Shown one piece after another: positions 9,251-18,027 of a stretch of DNA of 64,000 nucleotides. Made by a program: the position numbers and the translations under genes. The notes below the pieces were generated by a model. That model saw only the letters and a program-made list of their open reading frames with translations. It was not told the DNA's origin and did not search any database. This DNA comes from Symmachiella macrocystis (GTDB taxonomy: Bacteria > Planctomycetota > Planctomycetia > Planctomycetales > Planctomycetaceae), in NCBI RefSeq assembly GCF_007860075.1, contig NZ_SJPP01000003.1:434001-498000 (forward strand), read 5' to 3'. Within the stretch, counting starts at the first letter, position 1; every line of letters starts with the position of its first letter.

Positions 9251-10447
9251 TTACTCGGAAGCGCCACTTGCCGAATCATCAGTTTTCTCGGCGGGCTTGT
9301 CGATCGTCTTCGCACGTGGCGGGCGGGGGCCGGGGTATTGGAAATACGTACAGGCAATCCGCCCGTTGTACAATTTCCGTCGGCGCCCCGCTTTCTTTTC
9401 GACCAATTCCTCAAAATTCGGGTGCGACGTCAGCACATAGATCGACCAAGTGTCGAGCGTAGCAAACACGGTCGCCATCTGCCGATACAACGCCTCCGCC
9501 TCTTCTTGCTCTCCCATCCGTTCGCCGTAAGGCGGATTTGTGATCAGGCAAGCATACTTGCGGGGACTGCTCGTATCGGCAAACGCTTTTTGCTGGAAAT
9601 GGATGTCGTTCTCCATCCCCACCTGCCGCGCGTGATACCGCGCCTGGCTGAGTGCCTCTTTATCAATGTCGGTGCCGATGATCTGCAGTTCCTGATCGCG
9701 CCGCGCCAGATCGTTCGCTTCTTCCCGCGCTTGTTTCCAAAGTGCAGGATCAATGATCGGCCAACTGTCCGCTGCGAATTCCCGCTCTAGTCCCGGTGCG
9801 ATGTTTTTTCCAATCAGCGCCGCTTCGATCGGAATCGTGCCCGTCCCGCAAAAGGGATCCAGCAGATGCCGGTCGGCATTCCAATAACTCAATTGAATCA
9901 ATGCGGCGGATAACGTCTCGCGCAGTGGAGCGTGTCCGGTCAGTTTGCGATATCCCCGTTTGTGCAGCCCCACGCCGGACGTGTCGAGCGAAATCGTGGC
10001 CCGGTCGCGCAATAGCGCCACCTCGACGGCGAACTCCGGTCCCGTTTCCTCAAACCAAGCGCTGCCGTGTGACAACTTCAGTTTTTCGACAATCGCCTTT
10101 TTGACCAAACGTTGGCAATCGGGCACACTGTGCAGCTGCGATTTGATCGATTTTCCCCGCACAGGAAACGCGCCGTCAGCCGGAATCCAATCGGCCCAAG
10201 GAATGTCTTTGGTCCGATCGAACAACTCGCCAAAGTCGGTGGTTTCAAATTCGGCCAACTTAACCAGCACCCGCTCGGCACTTCGCAACCAAAGATTGCA
10301 CCGGCAAATCGCCGCCGCATCTCCCTGAAAGCTGATGCGACCATCTTCGACCGTCTGGTCCGCATAGCCCAGCGATTTCAATTCGCGCGAAACAACAGCT
10401 TCCAAGCCAAAAGCTGCAGTGGCGATCAATTCCAACTGTTGAGTCAT
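9251..10447 (-). CDS. THUMP-domain RNA guanine-N2 methyltransferase (RlmL-N/YpsC-like)
   Basis: This 398-residue class I SAM-dependent methyltransferase carries an N-terminal THUMP RNA-binding region (about 50-165), then the Rossmann domain with motif I LLDPFCGTGTIP (196-206) and motif IV NPPYGER (304-310). NPPY enzymes of this architecture methylate the N2 of guanine in rRNA; the closest known members are the N-terminal half of RlmL and Bacillus YpsC. The fused second methyltransferase of enterobacterial RlmL is absent, as is usual outside gammaproteobacteria. The ATG at 10447 is preferred over a TTG at 10450. The C-terminus ends in a charged, low-complexity tail (about 370-398). Confidence 0.9.
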   Translation of the reverse strand: MTQQLELIATAAFGLEAVVSRELKSLGYADQTVEDGRISFQGDAAAICRCNLWLRSAERVLVKLAEFETTDFGELFDRTKDIPWADWIPADGAFPVRGKSIKSQLHSVPDCQRLVKKAIVEKLKLSHGSAWFEETGPEFAVEVALLRDRATISLDTSGVGLHKRGYRKLTGHAPLRETLSAALIQLSYWNADRHLLDPFCGTGTIPIEAALIGKNIAPGLEREFAADSWPIIDPALWKQAREEANDLARRDQELQIIGTDIDKEALSQARYHARQVGMENDIHFQQKAFADTSSPRKYACLITNPPYGERMGEQEEAEALYRQMATVFATLDTWSIYVLTSHPNFEELVEKKAGRRRKLYNGRIACTYFQYPGPRPPRAKTIDKPAEKTDDSASGASE

Positions 10448-10623
10448 CAAATACCGTCACATCTAAAGCTAAAAAAAGGAACGTCCGCTGAAGTCCGAAA
10501 AAACTCATTTGAACCGGGTAATCTCATTTGAACCCAGAGTGGCCGCTTGTCTTGGGCGGGGACGATCCCCTATGATTCTTTGCCTGCCAACCACTTTAAC
10601 ATTCGACGAGGAAAACCGCGAAG

Positions 10624-10995
10624 ATGCCCAAACGTGTTCTCGATGTCGGCCAATGCGTCCCAGACCACTCCTCCATTCGCCACTTGGTGGAAAGCAATTT
10701 CGACGCCCAAGTTGTGCAAGCCCACAACCACGAAGAAGCTCTCAGCGAACTCCGCGAGGGCGAGTTCGATTTGGTGCTCATCAACCGCAAATTGGACCGC
10801 GACTATAGCGACGGCATCGAGATTCTGAAAGCAATCAAGGCCGATGCGGCCCTCGCCGACGTGCCGGTGATGCTGATCACCAACTATGCCGACCACCAAG
10901 AACTGGCCCAAGCCGCCGGCGGAGAACCCAGTTTCGGCAAAGACGCGCTCTCCACGCCGATGGCCCGCGAAATGCTCGCCTCCTACCTGGACTGA
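10624..10995 (+). CDS. Degenerate receiver-domain protein
   Basis: A 123-residue stand-alone protein with the length and alternating strand/helix pattern of a CheY-like receiver. The strand that normally ends in the phosphoacceptor Asp reads DLVLINRKLD, with Asn54 at that place, and a two-residue insertion follows before the DG turn. The N-terminal acidic pair is reduced to one Asp (VLDVGQ). The end of the domain keeps MLITNY and FGK. It is therefore probably not phosphorylated through Asp and may act as a protein-interaction module. No histidine kinase is adjacent. The BlaI-like gene follows after 111 bases, but its own promoter suggests separate transcription. Confidence 0.75.
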   Translation: MPKRVLDVGQCVPDHSSIRHLVESNFDAQVVQAHNHEEALSELREGEFDLVLINRKLDRDYSDGIEILKAIKADAALADVPVMLITNYADHQELAQAAGGEPSFGKDALSTPMAREMLASYLD

Positions 10996-11028
10996 GCAGC
11001 AGCTGAGCAGTATTTCCGCGGAACCGGG

Positions 11029-11079
11029 TTGACACTCTTCGACACATTGTAGTAGATTGCTCCTCTACAAGTTGTCGAA
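11029..11079 (+). promoter_or_regulatory. Promoter with overlapping BlaI-type operator palindrome
   Basis: A perfect -35 TTGACA (11029-11034) is followed by a -10-like TAGATT (11053-11058, 18-base spacer) or GTAGAT (17-base spacer). An imperfect palindrome covers it: arms 11038-11052 and 11065-11079 match in 13 of 15 positions around a 12-base centre, with the core TTGTAG/CTACAA. BlaI/MecI/CopY repressors bind such TACA/TGTA dyads over promoters, so autoregulation of the downstream pair is inferred. Confidence 0.72.
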
Positions 11080-11106
11080 GAATCACCCATTCCGGATATT
11101 TGCCCG

Positions 11107-11508
11107 ATGCCCCCCAATTCGCAACAACTCAGCGACGCCGAAAGCGAAGTCCTCAAGACGCTCTGGCGGCTCGGCCCCAGCACGGCACGGCAGATCAATG
11201 AGGATCTGCAACAGCAAGGACAGACCTGGGCGCACACGACCGTGCTCACGCTGCTGCAACGCCTGGAAGCGAAACAGTGCGTGCATATCGACAAGTCCTC
11301 CTTCGCGCACATCTTTCGTCCAGCAGTCACCCGGGACAAACTGTTGCGCGGCCGCGTTACGGATTTAATCGACAATTTCTGCGACGGCGCCGCCAGTCCC
11401 ATGCTCCAGGCTCTCGTCAAAGGACATCGCTTCTCCGACGACGAAATTGCCCAATTTCGCGACTTGTTGGACAAATTAGAGCAACGCGGAAAACGCACCC
11501 AGGACTGA
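11107..11508 (+). CDS. BlaI/MecI/CopY-family repressor
   Basis: A 133-residue winged-helix protein with the family N-terminus (LSDAESEVLKTLWRLGPSTARQI), a recognition helix in TVLTLLQRLEAK, and a C-terminal dimerisation helix pair ending DDEIAQFRDLLDKLE. These repressors dimerise on a TACA-type dyad and are removed by proteolysis or signal-driven inactivation linked to an M56 protease. The adjacent M56 protein (58 bases downstream) and the palindrome over the promoter fit that model. In planctomycetes most BlaI/BlaR1 pairs are unrelated to beta-lactam resistance, and no beta-lactamase gene is in this window, so the inducing signal is unknown. Confidence 0.92.
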   Translation: MPPNSQQLSDAESEVLKTLWRLGPSTARQINEDLQQQGQTWAHTTVLTLLQRLEAKQCVHIDKSSFAHIFRPAVTRDKLLRGRVTDLIDNFCDGAASPMLQALVKGHRFSDDEIAQFRDLLDKLEQRGKRTQD

Positions 11509-11565
11509 AGCTCCGCGTGCGTCTTCCAAAACCAGTTCATTCATCTCACGGCAAGGCGGTCTGAC

Positions 11566-13701
11566 ATGATGTGGTGGCTCACACAACATTTGATTATCGC
11601 GGCGTTACTAACGGTCGTCGTCTTCGCCATCACGCGTTGGCGACGGATTCGCCCCACCATTGCGCATGCGCTCTGGTTGTTGGTGCTCATAAAACTCCTC
11701 GTGCCGCCGCTGGTCGCGTGGCCCTGGACGCCGTTGCCGGCAGCGGTGGTCGAAACGCCCATTTATGAATTGCCAACCACGATAGCTGCAGTCGAAATCA
11801 CCTCCACGCAAATGCCGGATGATTTCTTTGAGTCACACCCGTTACCAGTTGCTGCAACGGTCCCCACAATTTCCCTGACAACAATGGCGCTTGCCGTATG
11901 GTTAGCCGGAGCGTTCCTCGTTGTTTTCTGGCGATCACTGCAAGCGATACGACTCTACCGGATGGTCCGCCGCGGCAGCGCTGCTCCTGTCGCACTGCAG
12001 CAAGCATTGGCCGACGCCGCGGCGCAGTTGGGAATTGCACCACCGCCAATACAACTCGTACCCGGTTTAGCAGCGCCGGGGGTTTGGTGCACACTGCGGC
12101 CGATTTTGCTTTGGCCGAGCGACTTAGCACCGACGCTTTCGGCGCAAGCTATCCGTGGTGTGCTGCTGCACGAACTGGCGCATATTCGCCGCCGGGATCA
12201 CCTGACCGCTTGGCTGGTGCTGCTGGGGGATATCATCTGGTGGTGGAATCCCTGTTTCTGGATCACTCGCCAACAACTCAACGAAAACGCCGAACTCGCC
12301 TGCGACGCATGGGTCACGACGACACTGCCCGAATCGCGGCGCGATTACGCCAACGCACTTATCGCCTACGCCACGCCCCCTTCAAGAACCTTATCCCCGC
12401 AGCCCGCACTCGGTCTGCATTCGACACTCAAGAAAACCTTTACCAGGAGATTGACGATGATCATGGAAGAAACCCGTCACCCCCGCCACATGTCGCGTTG
12501 GGGCATTTTCGCCATTGCTCTATTCGGCTTAGCGGTCTTGCCGGCGTGGTCGCGTGGGGAGGATGAGGAGGCCAAGCCGGTGGTGGAAAACACCAATGTC
12601 ACACAGGCCTCGCATTCTGATTCGACAACTAAACCAATCGTGATTTACATCGACCGGCAAGGCAAAGTTGAAATGGACAGCGACGCCTTGGCTTATATGC
12701 TCGCATTAAAAGAACCCAATGCCCCGAAACCAACCCGGGAGCTTCATATTTCGGCGGATCTCTATGCAGAAAACAACGATGTGGTGAAGATCGTCCGGGA
12801 TTTCCACAAATTGGGTTTCACGCGCGACCAAACGACGGTCCGCCGTAAAGGAGACATCATGAGATTTGGTAGAAATGGTGGACGACCAGTTGCTGCCGAT
12901 GCGGGAATCAGCGTGCGGAGCTATCCCGTTGCGGACATTGTCGTCGGCTACAATACCCTGAATTTGACGCGTTATAACGGCGCTTCGTCACCTCCTTCGC
13001 GCAATCCGTTTCGCGGGCGCGGTAAAGTCGAGGTCGACTTCGAGCCGTTGATTGACGCGATTTATTGGAGGGATGGCGGTCAATGGGCAAAAGTCGACGA
13101 TCAATGGGAAGAGCTTGGCGGCCCTGGTCGTATAACTATAGATGAAAAGACACAGTCATTGATTATTCGCGCAACGAATGAGCACCACGTCGTGATCGCG
13201 AACGTGTTGGCCGAGATACGACGACATCGCCTGGAGTCGATCGAGAATTATATCGAATTTCTTAGAGAGCCTGAAGCCCCAAAAATGCTTGTCAAGAACG
13301 AAAAGAAACCGCTCTTTTACTTGGTGAATTATGCCACTGTCGGGCTGCTCGTCCGTTCATCCTTGGAAGAATTTGACAATTTGCCTGAAAGGGACTGCCA
13401 CCAAAAACCTGAGGGAACGCAGGGAGGCAGTCCGGATACGCTAACGGACGTTCATACCCTCATGAACTTGATTACGGAAGTATCAGGCATCGAGAATTGG
13501 GAAGTGGGAGGCGGTCAAGGTACGATCAAAGCATACCCAGCAAACCTGAGCGTAATTATCCGCCAGACGGAAGAGGTTCACGGGCAGGTCCAAGACTTGA
13601 TGTCAGCAATGCGCAAGGCCAATCTAGGCCGCGCCATTGCCGATGGCGACAAACAAGCCATCCGCGAATTTACCGAAAACTATCAGGCAAAAAATAAATA
13701 G
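11566..13701 (+). CDS. BlaR1-like M56 membrane metallopeptidase with secretin-like tail
   Basis: A 711-residue integral membrane protein. The N-terminal half has several membrane spans and the gluzincin motif HELAH (202-206), followed by NENAELACD with the third metal ligand, as in BlaR1/MecR1 signalling proteases. A further span (WGIFAIALFGLAVLPAW, about 310-327) leads to a large extracytoplasmic region. That region does not resemble a penicillin-binding sensor. It contains two segments (LIIRATNEHHVVIANVLAEI and VIIRQTEEVHGQVQDLMSAM) like the short beta-alpha modules of secretin N domains. It would cleave or inactivate the upstream BlaI-like repressor when the tail senses a signal. The start has ATG codons at 11566 and 11569. 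Confidence 0.88.
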   Translation: MMWWLTQHLIIAALLTVVVFAITRWRRIRPTIAHALWLLVLIKLLVPPLVAWPWTPLPAAVVETPIYELPTTIAAVEITSTQMPDDFFESHPLPVAATVPTISLTTMALAVWLAGAFLVVFWRSLQAIRLYRMVRRGSAAPVALQQALADAAAQLGIAPPPIQLVPGLAAPGVWCTLRPILLWPSDLAPTLSAQAIRGVLLHELAHIRRRDHLTAWLVLLGDIIWWWNPCFWITRQQLNENAELACDAWVTTTLPESRRDYANALIAYATPPSRTLSPQPALGLHSTLKKTFTRRLTMIMEETRHPRHMSRWGIFAIALFGLAVLPAWSRGEDEEAKPVVENTNVTQASHSDSTTKPIVIYIDRQGKVEMDSDALAYMLALKEPNAPKPTRELHISADLYAENNDVVKIVRDFHKLGFTRDQTTVRRKGDIMRFGRNGGRPVAADAGISVRSYPVADIVVGYNTLNLTRYNGASSPPSRNPFRGRGKVEVDFEPLIDAIYWRDGGQWAKVDDQWEELGGPGRITIDEKTQSLIIRATNEHHVVIANVLAEIRRHRLESIENYIEFLREPEAPKMLVKNEKKPLFYLVNYATVGLLVRSSLEEFDNLPERDCHQKPEGTQGGSPDTLTDVHTLMNLITEVSGIENWEVGGGQGTIKAYPANLSVIIRQTEEVHGQVQDLMSAMRKANLGRAIADGDKQAIREFTENYQAKNK

Positions 13702-13756
13702 GCGCCAATCCCAAACCCCGTCGCGGTCACCACACCGCATCACGTGCCGCGGCGGG

Positions 13757-14293
13757 TTATTCGTCTTGGAAGACCTTGGTGTTCGGCAGTGCTTCGCGCA
13801 GCAGCTTGCGGCCTTCATAGGTGACCGCGGTGCCGCCGAGATAGACTTTTTGCAGGCCGGTCATTTTGGCCAGATGCTGCATCCCGGCGTCGGTCACTTG
13901 GGTGTGGGAGAGGTCCAGCTCCTCTAACGTGGTCAGGCCGCTGAGGGACTCCAACCCCTTGTCGCCAATCTGCGTCCCTCTCAGCGTCATTTGCCGGATG
14001 CGAGGCAACTCAGACAGGTTCTTCATACCGGCGTCGGTGACCGATGTTCCGGCCAGAATCAGCATTCGCAGATGCTTGACGTGTTTGATCGGTTCCAGAC
14101 CGGCATCGTCGACACCCATGTGCGTGAAGTCGACTTTGGCAGCTCCCCCCTTCTGCACCGAAATGAGAGCTCCGGTCTCTTGCTGGATCACTGTTAAGGC
14201 GGTCTTTTCTTGCTCGGTCGGCCCGTTTTCACATCCGGTCAAACCGACTACGCAGCAGAGCACGAGCAACGCCGCCAGCACACGATGACTCAT
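13757..14293 (-). CDS. Leucine-rich-repeat lipoprotein
   Basis: This 178-residue protein has a lipoprotein signal ending in the lipobox LTGC (Cys21). From about residue 55 to 165 it has leucine-rich repeats of about 24 residues with the pattern L..L.L..T.VTDAGM..L, the cysteine-free bacterial type very common in planctomycetes. Such proteins probably act as protein-binding surfaces at the membrane. It starts 40 bases downstream of the zinc-finger-like protein on the same strand, so the two are likely co-transcribed. No enzyme domain is present. Confidence 0.85.
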   Translation of the reverse strand: MSHRVLAALLVLCCVVGLTGCENGPTEQEKTALTVIQQETGALISVQKGGAAKVDFTHMGVDDAGLEPIKHVKHLRMLILAGTSVTDAGMKNLSELPRIRQMTLRGTQIGDKGLESLSGLTTLEELDLSHTQVTDAGMQHLAKMTGLQKVYLGGTAVTYEGRKLLREALPNTKVFQDE

Positions 14294-14332
14294 TTCCCAC
14301 CTCGCGAACGTCGTCCTCAGTTTGACGCGGAC

Positions 14333-14767
14333 TCAATCTCCGCGCAGAGATTTGACGTGGCCGGCGGAGGTTTGGAAGAACTTGCGGCGTCGCTGCTCGA
14401 CTTCGGGCGTCTGATTTCTGGATTCTTCCAAATCCCGCAGATTCGCCGCGCAATAACGACAACCGACCGTTCGCAAATGAAAATCGATATAATCCTGTTC
14501 TTCCTGGTCCAAAGCTTCCAGCAAGAAACTCCCCAATTGCCGCCGCGAGGGACAACTGAGGCGATGTCGCCGCCAAATGTCGCCGACGGAGTGAAATCCG
14601 TCATCCCGCCGTCGCAAGAGCATTGCCGCCCGTTGTCGCAGCGATTCCGAACTCCGCAGCGCCGACTCGACGATCGACATCCGCTCGACGGGCAGGGATT
14701 CCTCGAGATACCCGAGAAGATCTTCATCGGCCAAGTCAATGGAGGGCATGGATTTACGTAACTCCAT
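14333..14767 (-). CDS. Anti-sigma-like zinc-finger protein
   Basis: A 144-residue soluble protein. The second half reads CPSRRQLGSFLL, then an acidic turn and a YIDFHLRTVGCRYC segment. That arrangement (Cys, then His and Cys-x2-Cys) recalls the ZAS zinc finger of anti-sigma factors, though the His-to-Cys spacing (five residues) is longer than the usual three. No sigma factor gene is adjacent and no membrane span is present. ATG codons at 14767 (MELRKSM) and 14749 are both plausible; an upstream frame to 14818 is less likely. The lipoprotein gene follows closely. The function is an inference from the motif only. Confidence 0.6.
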   Translation of the reverse strand: MELRKSMPSIDLADEDLLGYLEESLPVERMSIVESALRSSESLRQRAAMLLRRRDDGFHSVGDIWRRHRLSCPSRRQLGSFLLEALDQEEQDYIDFHLRTVGCRYCAANLRDLEESRNQTPEVEQRRRKFFQTSAGHVKSLRGD

Positions 14768-14991
14768 TTCTGAGAAATCTTGATAAATAAAGCATCGTCG
14801 TTCCTTCAGGATAATCACTCACCGGCGTGCTTGCCAGTGCGTTCCAGGCTAGTTAGGATATGAAGCCGCACGGCAGGTGTCGCAGGGGCGGCGGACTGAG
14901 TGCGCCCGGCTGCGTTCGCCAATAGCCGTGTCTATTCAGACGAATCAAACCGCGCAAAATAGTATTCACTTTCAGTTTTGAGGAATAAGGT

Positions 14992-15840
14992 GTGTCTGCT
15001 GAATCAAAAAGTATGTCGGTCGACGAATTAAAGGTCCAAGGCCGGACAATCCGCGAACTCATTATACGGATGACCACTGCCGCCGGTAGCGGACATCCAT
15101 CGAGTAGCCTCTCTGCCGTGGAGGTGGTAACGGCACTTTTCTTCGGAGGGATCATGAAATATGACCCCAAAAAACCACATTGGGCAGGTCGCGACCGCTT
15201 TATCCTCAGTAAAGGACACGCCGTTCCCGTGCTCTACGCGGCAATGGCCGAAGCGGGCTATTTTACGCCCGAAGAAACCATGACGCTCCGCAAACTGGGC
15301 AGTAAGTTTGAAGGGCACCCCAACATGAAGCGGATGGACGGCATCGAAGCCAGTACCGGTTCGCTCGGACAGGGGCTTTCCATCGGCATCGGACACGCAT
15401 TGGCCGGAAAAATGGACTCCGCTGACTACAATGTATTTGTCATGCTGGGCGATGGCGAATTGGGCGAAGGCCAAGTTTGGGAAGCGGCCGCCACAGCTCA
15501 CAAATACAAACTGGGCAATCTGACCGCCATCGTCGATCAAAACGGCTATCAACAAACCGGTGCCACGAAGGATGTACTCAACATGTCCTCAGTCGCCGAC
15601 AAATTCGCCGCATTTGGCTGGCATACACAGGAAATCGAGGGGAACGACCAAGAAGCGGCCCTCAAGGCACTCCAGGCCGCCCAAGCCGTGACCGACCAGC
15701 CAACCATGATTGTTTCCCAGACCCAAAAAGGATTCGGCATTTTGCCGTTGTTGGAGGCAGAAGGAGACGTCAATTACCACGGCAAGCCGTTGTCCCCGGA
15801 ATTGGCCGAAAAAGCGATCGCGTTGCTAGAACAATCGTAG
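14992..15840 (+). CDS. Transketolase, N-terminal (TPP-binding) subunit
   Basis: The 282-residue subunit matches the N-terminal half of transketolase. It carries the SGHPSSSLSAVE segment, SKGHAVPVLYA, GSLGQGLSIGIG and the thiamine-pyrophosphate motif GDGELGEGQVWEA (153-165) with the later VDQNG. Translation starts at GTG with GAGGA upstream. Together with the next gene it makes one heteromeric transketolase for the pentose phosphate pathway. Split transketolases are common in archaea and several bacterial phyla. The partner gene starts 65 bases downstream. Confidence 0.95.
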   Translation: MSAESKSMSVDELKVQGRTIRELIIRMTTAAGSGHPSSSLSAVEVVTALFFGGIMKYDPKKPHWAGRDRFILSKGHAVPVLYAAMAEAGYFTPEETMTLRKLGSKFEGHPNMKRMDGIEASTGSLGQGLSIGIGHALAGKMDSADYNVFVMLGDGELGEGQVWEAAATAHKYKLGNLTAIVDQNGYQQTGATKDVLNMSSVADKFAAFGWHTQEIEGNDQEAALKALQAAQAVTDQPTMIVSQTQKGFGILPLLEAEGDVNYHGKPLSPELAEKAIALLEQS

Positions 15841-15905
15841 CGGCAACTGACGGATTTCCGATTCACACAACAAATATCCCATAGATTTTTCAAAAGAGCA
15901 GTTAC

Positions 15906-16859
15906 ATGTATTTTGGCGAGGCCAGCGGATACAAGTTGGGGCAAGCACCCCGTGACGCCTTCGGTGACGCACTCGTGGCGTTGGGCGCTGAGAATAAAGA
16001 AGTGGTCACGGTCGACGGTGATGTGGGAAACTCCACGCGGACCGAACCCTTTGCTTTGGCCCATCCGGACCGAGCATTTAATGTCGGGATTGCCGAAAGC
16101 AATATGGTCAGCGTGGCGGGAGGCTTAGCCGCCTGCGGAAAAATTCCGGTCGTGGCCAGTTTTGCCTGTTTTCTGCTGAGCAACGCCCACGATCAAATGC
16201 GGATGTCGGTTGCGTTTCCCGGTCTGAACGTCAAGTTCGTCGGCACGCACGCCGGGATTTCCATCGGTGAAGATGGCCCGTCCCAAATGGGCATTGAGGA
16301 CGTCGCCCTAGCCTGTACGTTGGCGGGAGTCAAAGTGCTTGTGCCGGCTGACGGCCCTTCCAGCAAAGCTGCCACCGCCGCCACTTTGGCCGACAACGGT
16401 CCGACCTATCTGCGATTGGGACGCGGAAAAGTTGCGGAAGTTTATCCCGATGGCTGCGATTTCACGATCGGCAAAGCCAATCAGCTCCGGGACGGCAAAG
16501 ACGTAACGATCATCGCCAATGGCCTGATGGTTGGTGCGGCTTTGGATGCGGCCCAGGAATTGGACGCTGCTGGTATCTCCGCCCGCGTGCTGGATATGCA
16601 CACGGTGAAGCCGATCGACGAAGAAGCGGTTGCCAAAGCTGGCCGCGAAACGGGACGGATTGTGGTCGCTGAAGAACATCTGTCACACGGAGGACTGGGA
16701 TCAGCCGTGGCAATGGCCGCCTCGACGCTGCACCCGGTGCCGATCTCCTACGTCAACGTGGGTGACCGTTACGCAGAGAGCGGCGACCCCATGGGACTGT
16801 TGCAGAAATACGGTCTGACTCCGCAAGCCATTGTCGAAGCAGCCAAATCTTTAAAATAA
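15906..16859 (+). CDS. Transketolase, C-terminal (pyrimidine-binding) subunit
   Basis: This 317-residue subunit holds the pyrimidine-binding and C-terminal domains of transketolase. It shows the VDGDVGNSTRT and FNVGIAESNMV signatures (the Glu here activates TPP), HAGISIGEDGPSQM, and a C-terminal domain with DMHTVKPID. The ATG at 15906 follows a weak AAGAG. Subunit length and residue conservation look complete, so with the upstream gene a working enzyme is expected. A 1-deoxyxylulose-5-phosphate synthase fragment is the main alternative, but the split arrangement and motifs fit transketolase better. Confidence 0.94.
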   Translation: MYFGEASGYKLGQAPRDAFGDALVALGAENKEVVTVDGDVGNSTRTEPFALAHPDRAFNVGIAESNMVSVAGGLAACGKIPVVASFACFLLSNAHDQMRMSVAFPGLNVKFVGTHAGISIGEDGPSQMGIEDVALACTLAGVKVLVPADGPSSKAATAATLADNGPTYLRLGRGKVAEVYPDGCDFTIGKANQLRDGKDVTIIANGLMVGAALDAAQELDAAGISARVLDMHTVKPIDEEAVAKAGRETGRIVVAEEHLSHGGLGSAVAMAASTLHPVPISYVNVGDRYAESGDPMGLLQKYGLTPQAIVEAAKSLK

Positions 16860-16945
16860 GTGCACCCGGCATTGTCCCTAGCAAAGACCGCTGAGAGACC
16901 ACTAGGCCGGATGCAAACGATAAAAATGGGTTGTGAGGAGATGCG

Positions 16946-18004
16946 GTGACCACTAAAGTCACCGCAAACTGTTGTATCACCGATTGGATTCCGCCCGTTT
17001 CTGGCGTACGGAAACACGTGTGGGTCCGGCGCCCGATGGTTGGGAAAATCGCATTGATCGAATACCGGCCTTTTCGGAATTCCGATCCGCCTCGGCTCGT
17101 CAATCTGTGGAATGCGTGCGAGATGGGTCGCGGAGCAGTACACGGCATCACCTGCGACATATTGGACGCCCTGGTCTTCGCTGAGCCGTACTGGGATCGC
17201 CACGGGCTTATCGTGGCGATTGACGAGGGCGAGCTCATGGGATTCGTTCATGCCGGGTTTGGTCCCAATGAATCCGAATCCGCACTCGACTTCACCACCG
17301 GCGTCATCAGCATGGTGATGGTCCATCCCAGATATTACCGGCAAGGCATCGGCCGGGAACTGATGCGCCGGGCGGAAGAGTATCTGCGGACCAAAGGAGC
17401 GGTCCGCTTTCAGGCCGGCGAATCCCCGGAACGAAATCCGTTTTACCTCGGATTGTACGGCGGCAGCAATTCTCCTGGTTTTCTCGAGTCCGACCCCGCC
17501 GCTGCTCCCTTTCTGACAAAGCTAGGATACGAGCCGAAACGTCGGATTTTGGTGTATCATAAAGATATTCGCGAGAAAAACGATCCGTTCGATGTCCGCA
17601 TGGTCGCCATTCGCCGGGCGATGGAATTGATCGTGACCAACCAGCCGGCCCACGCGACCTGGTGGTGGATGACCCGGCAAGGACGCTTCGATTCCATCCG
17701 CTTCATCTTGCGACCCAAACAAGGGGGTGACCCCGTTGCGGAACTCTCCTGTTGGGGACTTGACCTGATCGCAATGACTTGGCAGGAACGGGCCGTCGGT
17801 TTCACGCATTTGATCGTGTCCGACAATGAACGCAAAAAAGGATACGGCAAAACCGTCGTCGTCGAAGCCATTCGCCGCTTGCGGGAAGAAATGGTGACCA
17901 AAGTTGAATTGCAGGTTGAAGACGACAACGAAGTCATCATCTCGCTGGTGGAATCGAGCAAATTCCAACAAGCCGATGTCGGAATCATCTACGAAAAGCT
18001 CTAG
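16946..18004 (+). CDS. Tandem-GNAT N-acetyltransferase
   Basis: A 352-residue protein with two GNAT folds. The first (about 35-170) has the acetyl-CoA loop in MVMVHPRYYRQGIGRELM, which contains the R/Q-x-x-G-x-G/A motif. The second (about 205-350) has VSDNERKKGYGKTVVVEAI. Two-domain GNATs include mycothiol synthase and Eis-like enzymes; the substrate here is not evident. The GTG at 16946 is chosen because GAGGAG sits five bases upstream; an ATG at 17036 would still keep the first domain. It converges with the SixA-like gene. Confidence 0.85.
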   Translation: MTTKVTANCCITDWIPPVSGVRKHVWVRRPMVGKIALIEYRPFRNSDPPRLVNLWNACEMGRGAVHGITCDILDALVFAEPYWDRHGLIVAIDEGELMGFVHAGFGPNESESALDFTTGVISMVMVHPRYYRQGIGRELMRRAEEYLRTKGAVRFQAGESPERNPFYLGLYGGSNSPGFLESDPAAAPFLTKLGYEPKRRILVYHKDIREKNDPFDVRMVAIRRAMELIVTNQPAHATWWWMTRQGRFDSIRFILRPKQGGDPVAELSCWGLDLIAMTWQERAVGFTHLIVSDNERKKGYGKTVVVEAIRRLREEMVTKVELQVEDDNEVIISLVESSKFQQADVGIIYEKL

Positions 18005-18027
18005 ACGGCCTCCTCTTGCCGCTGTCG

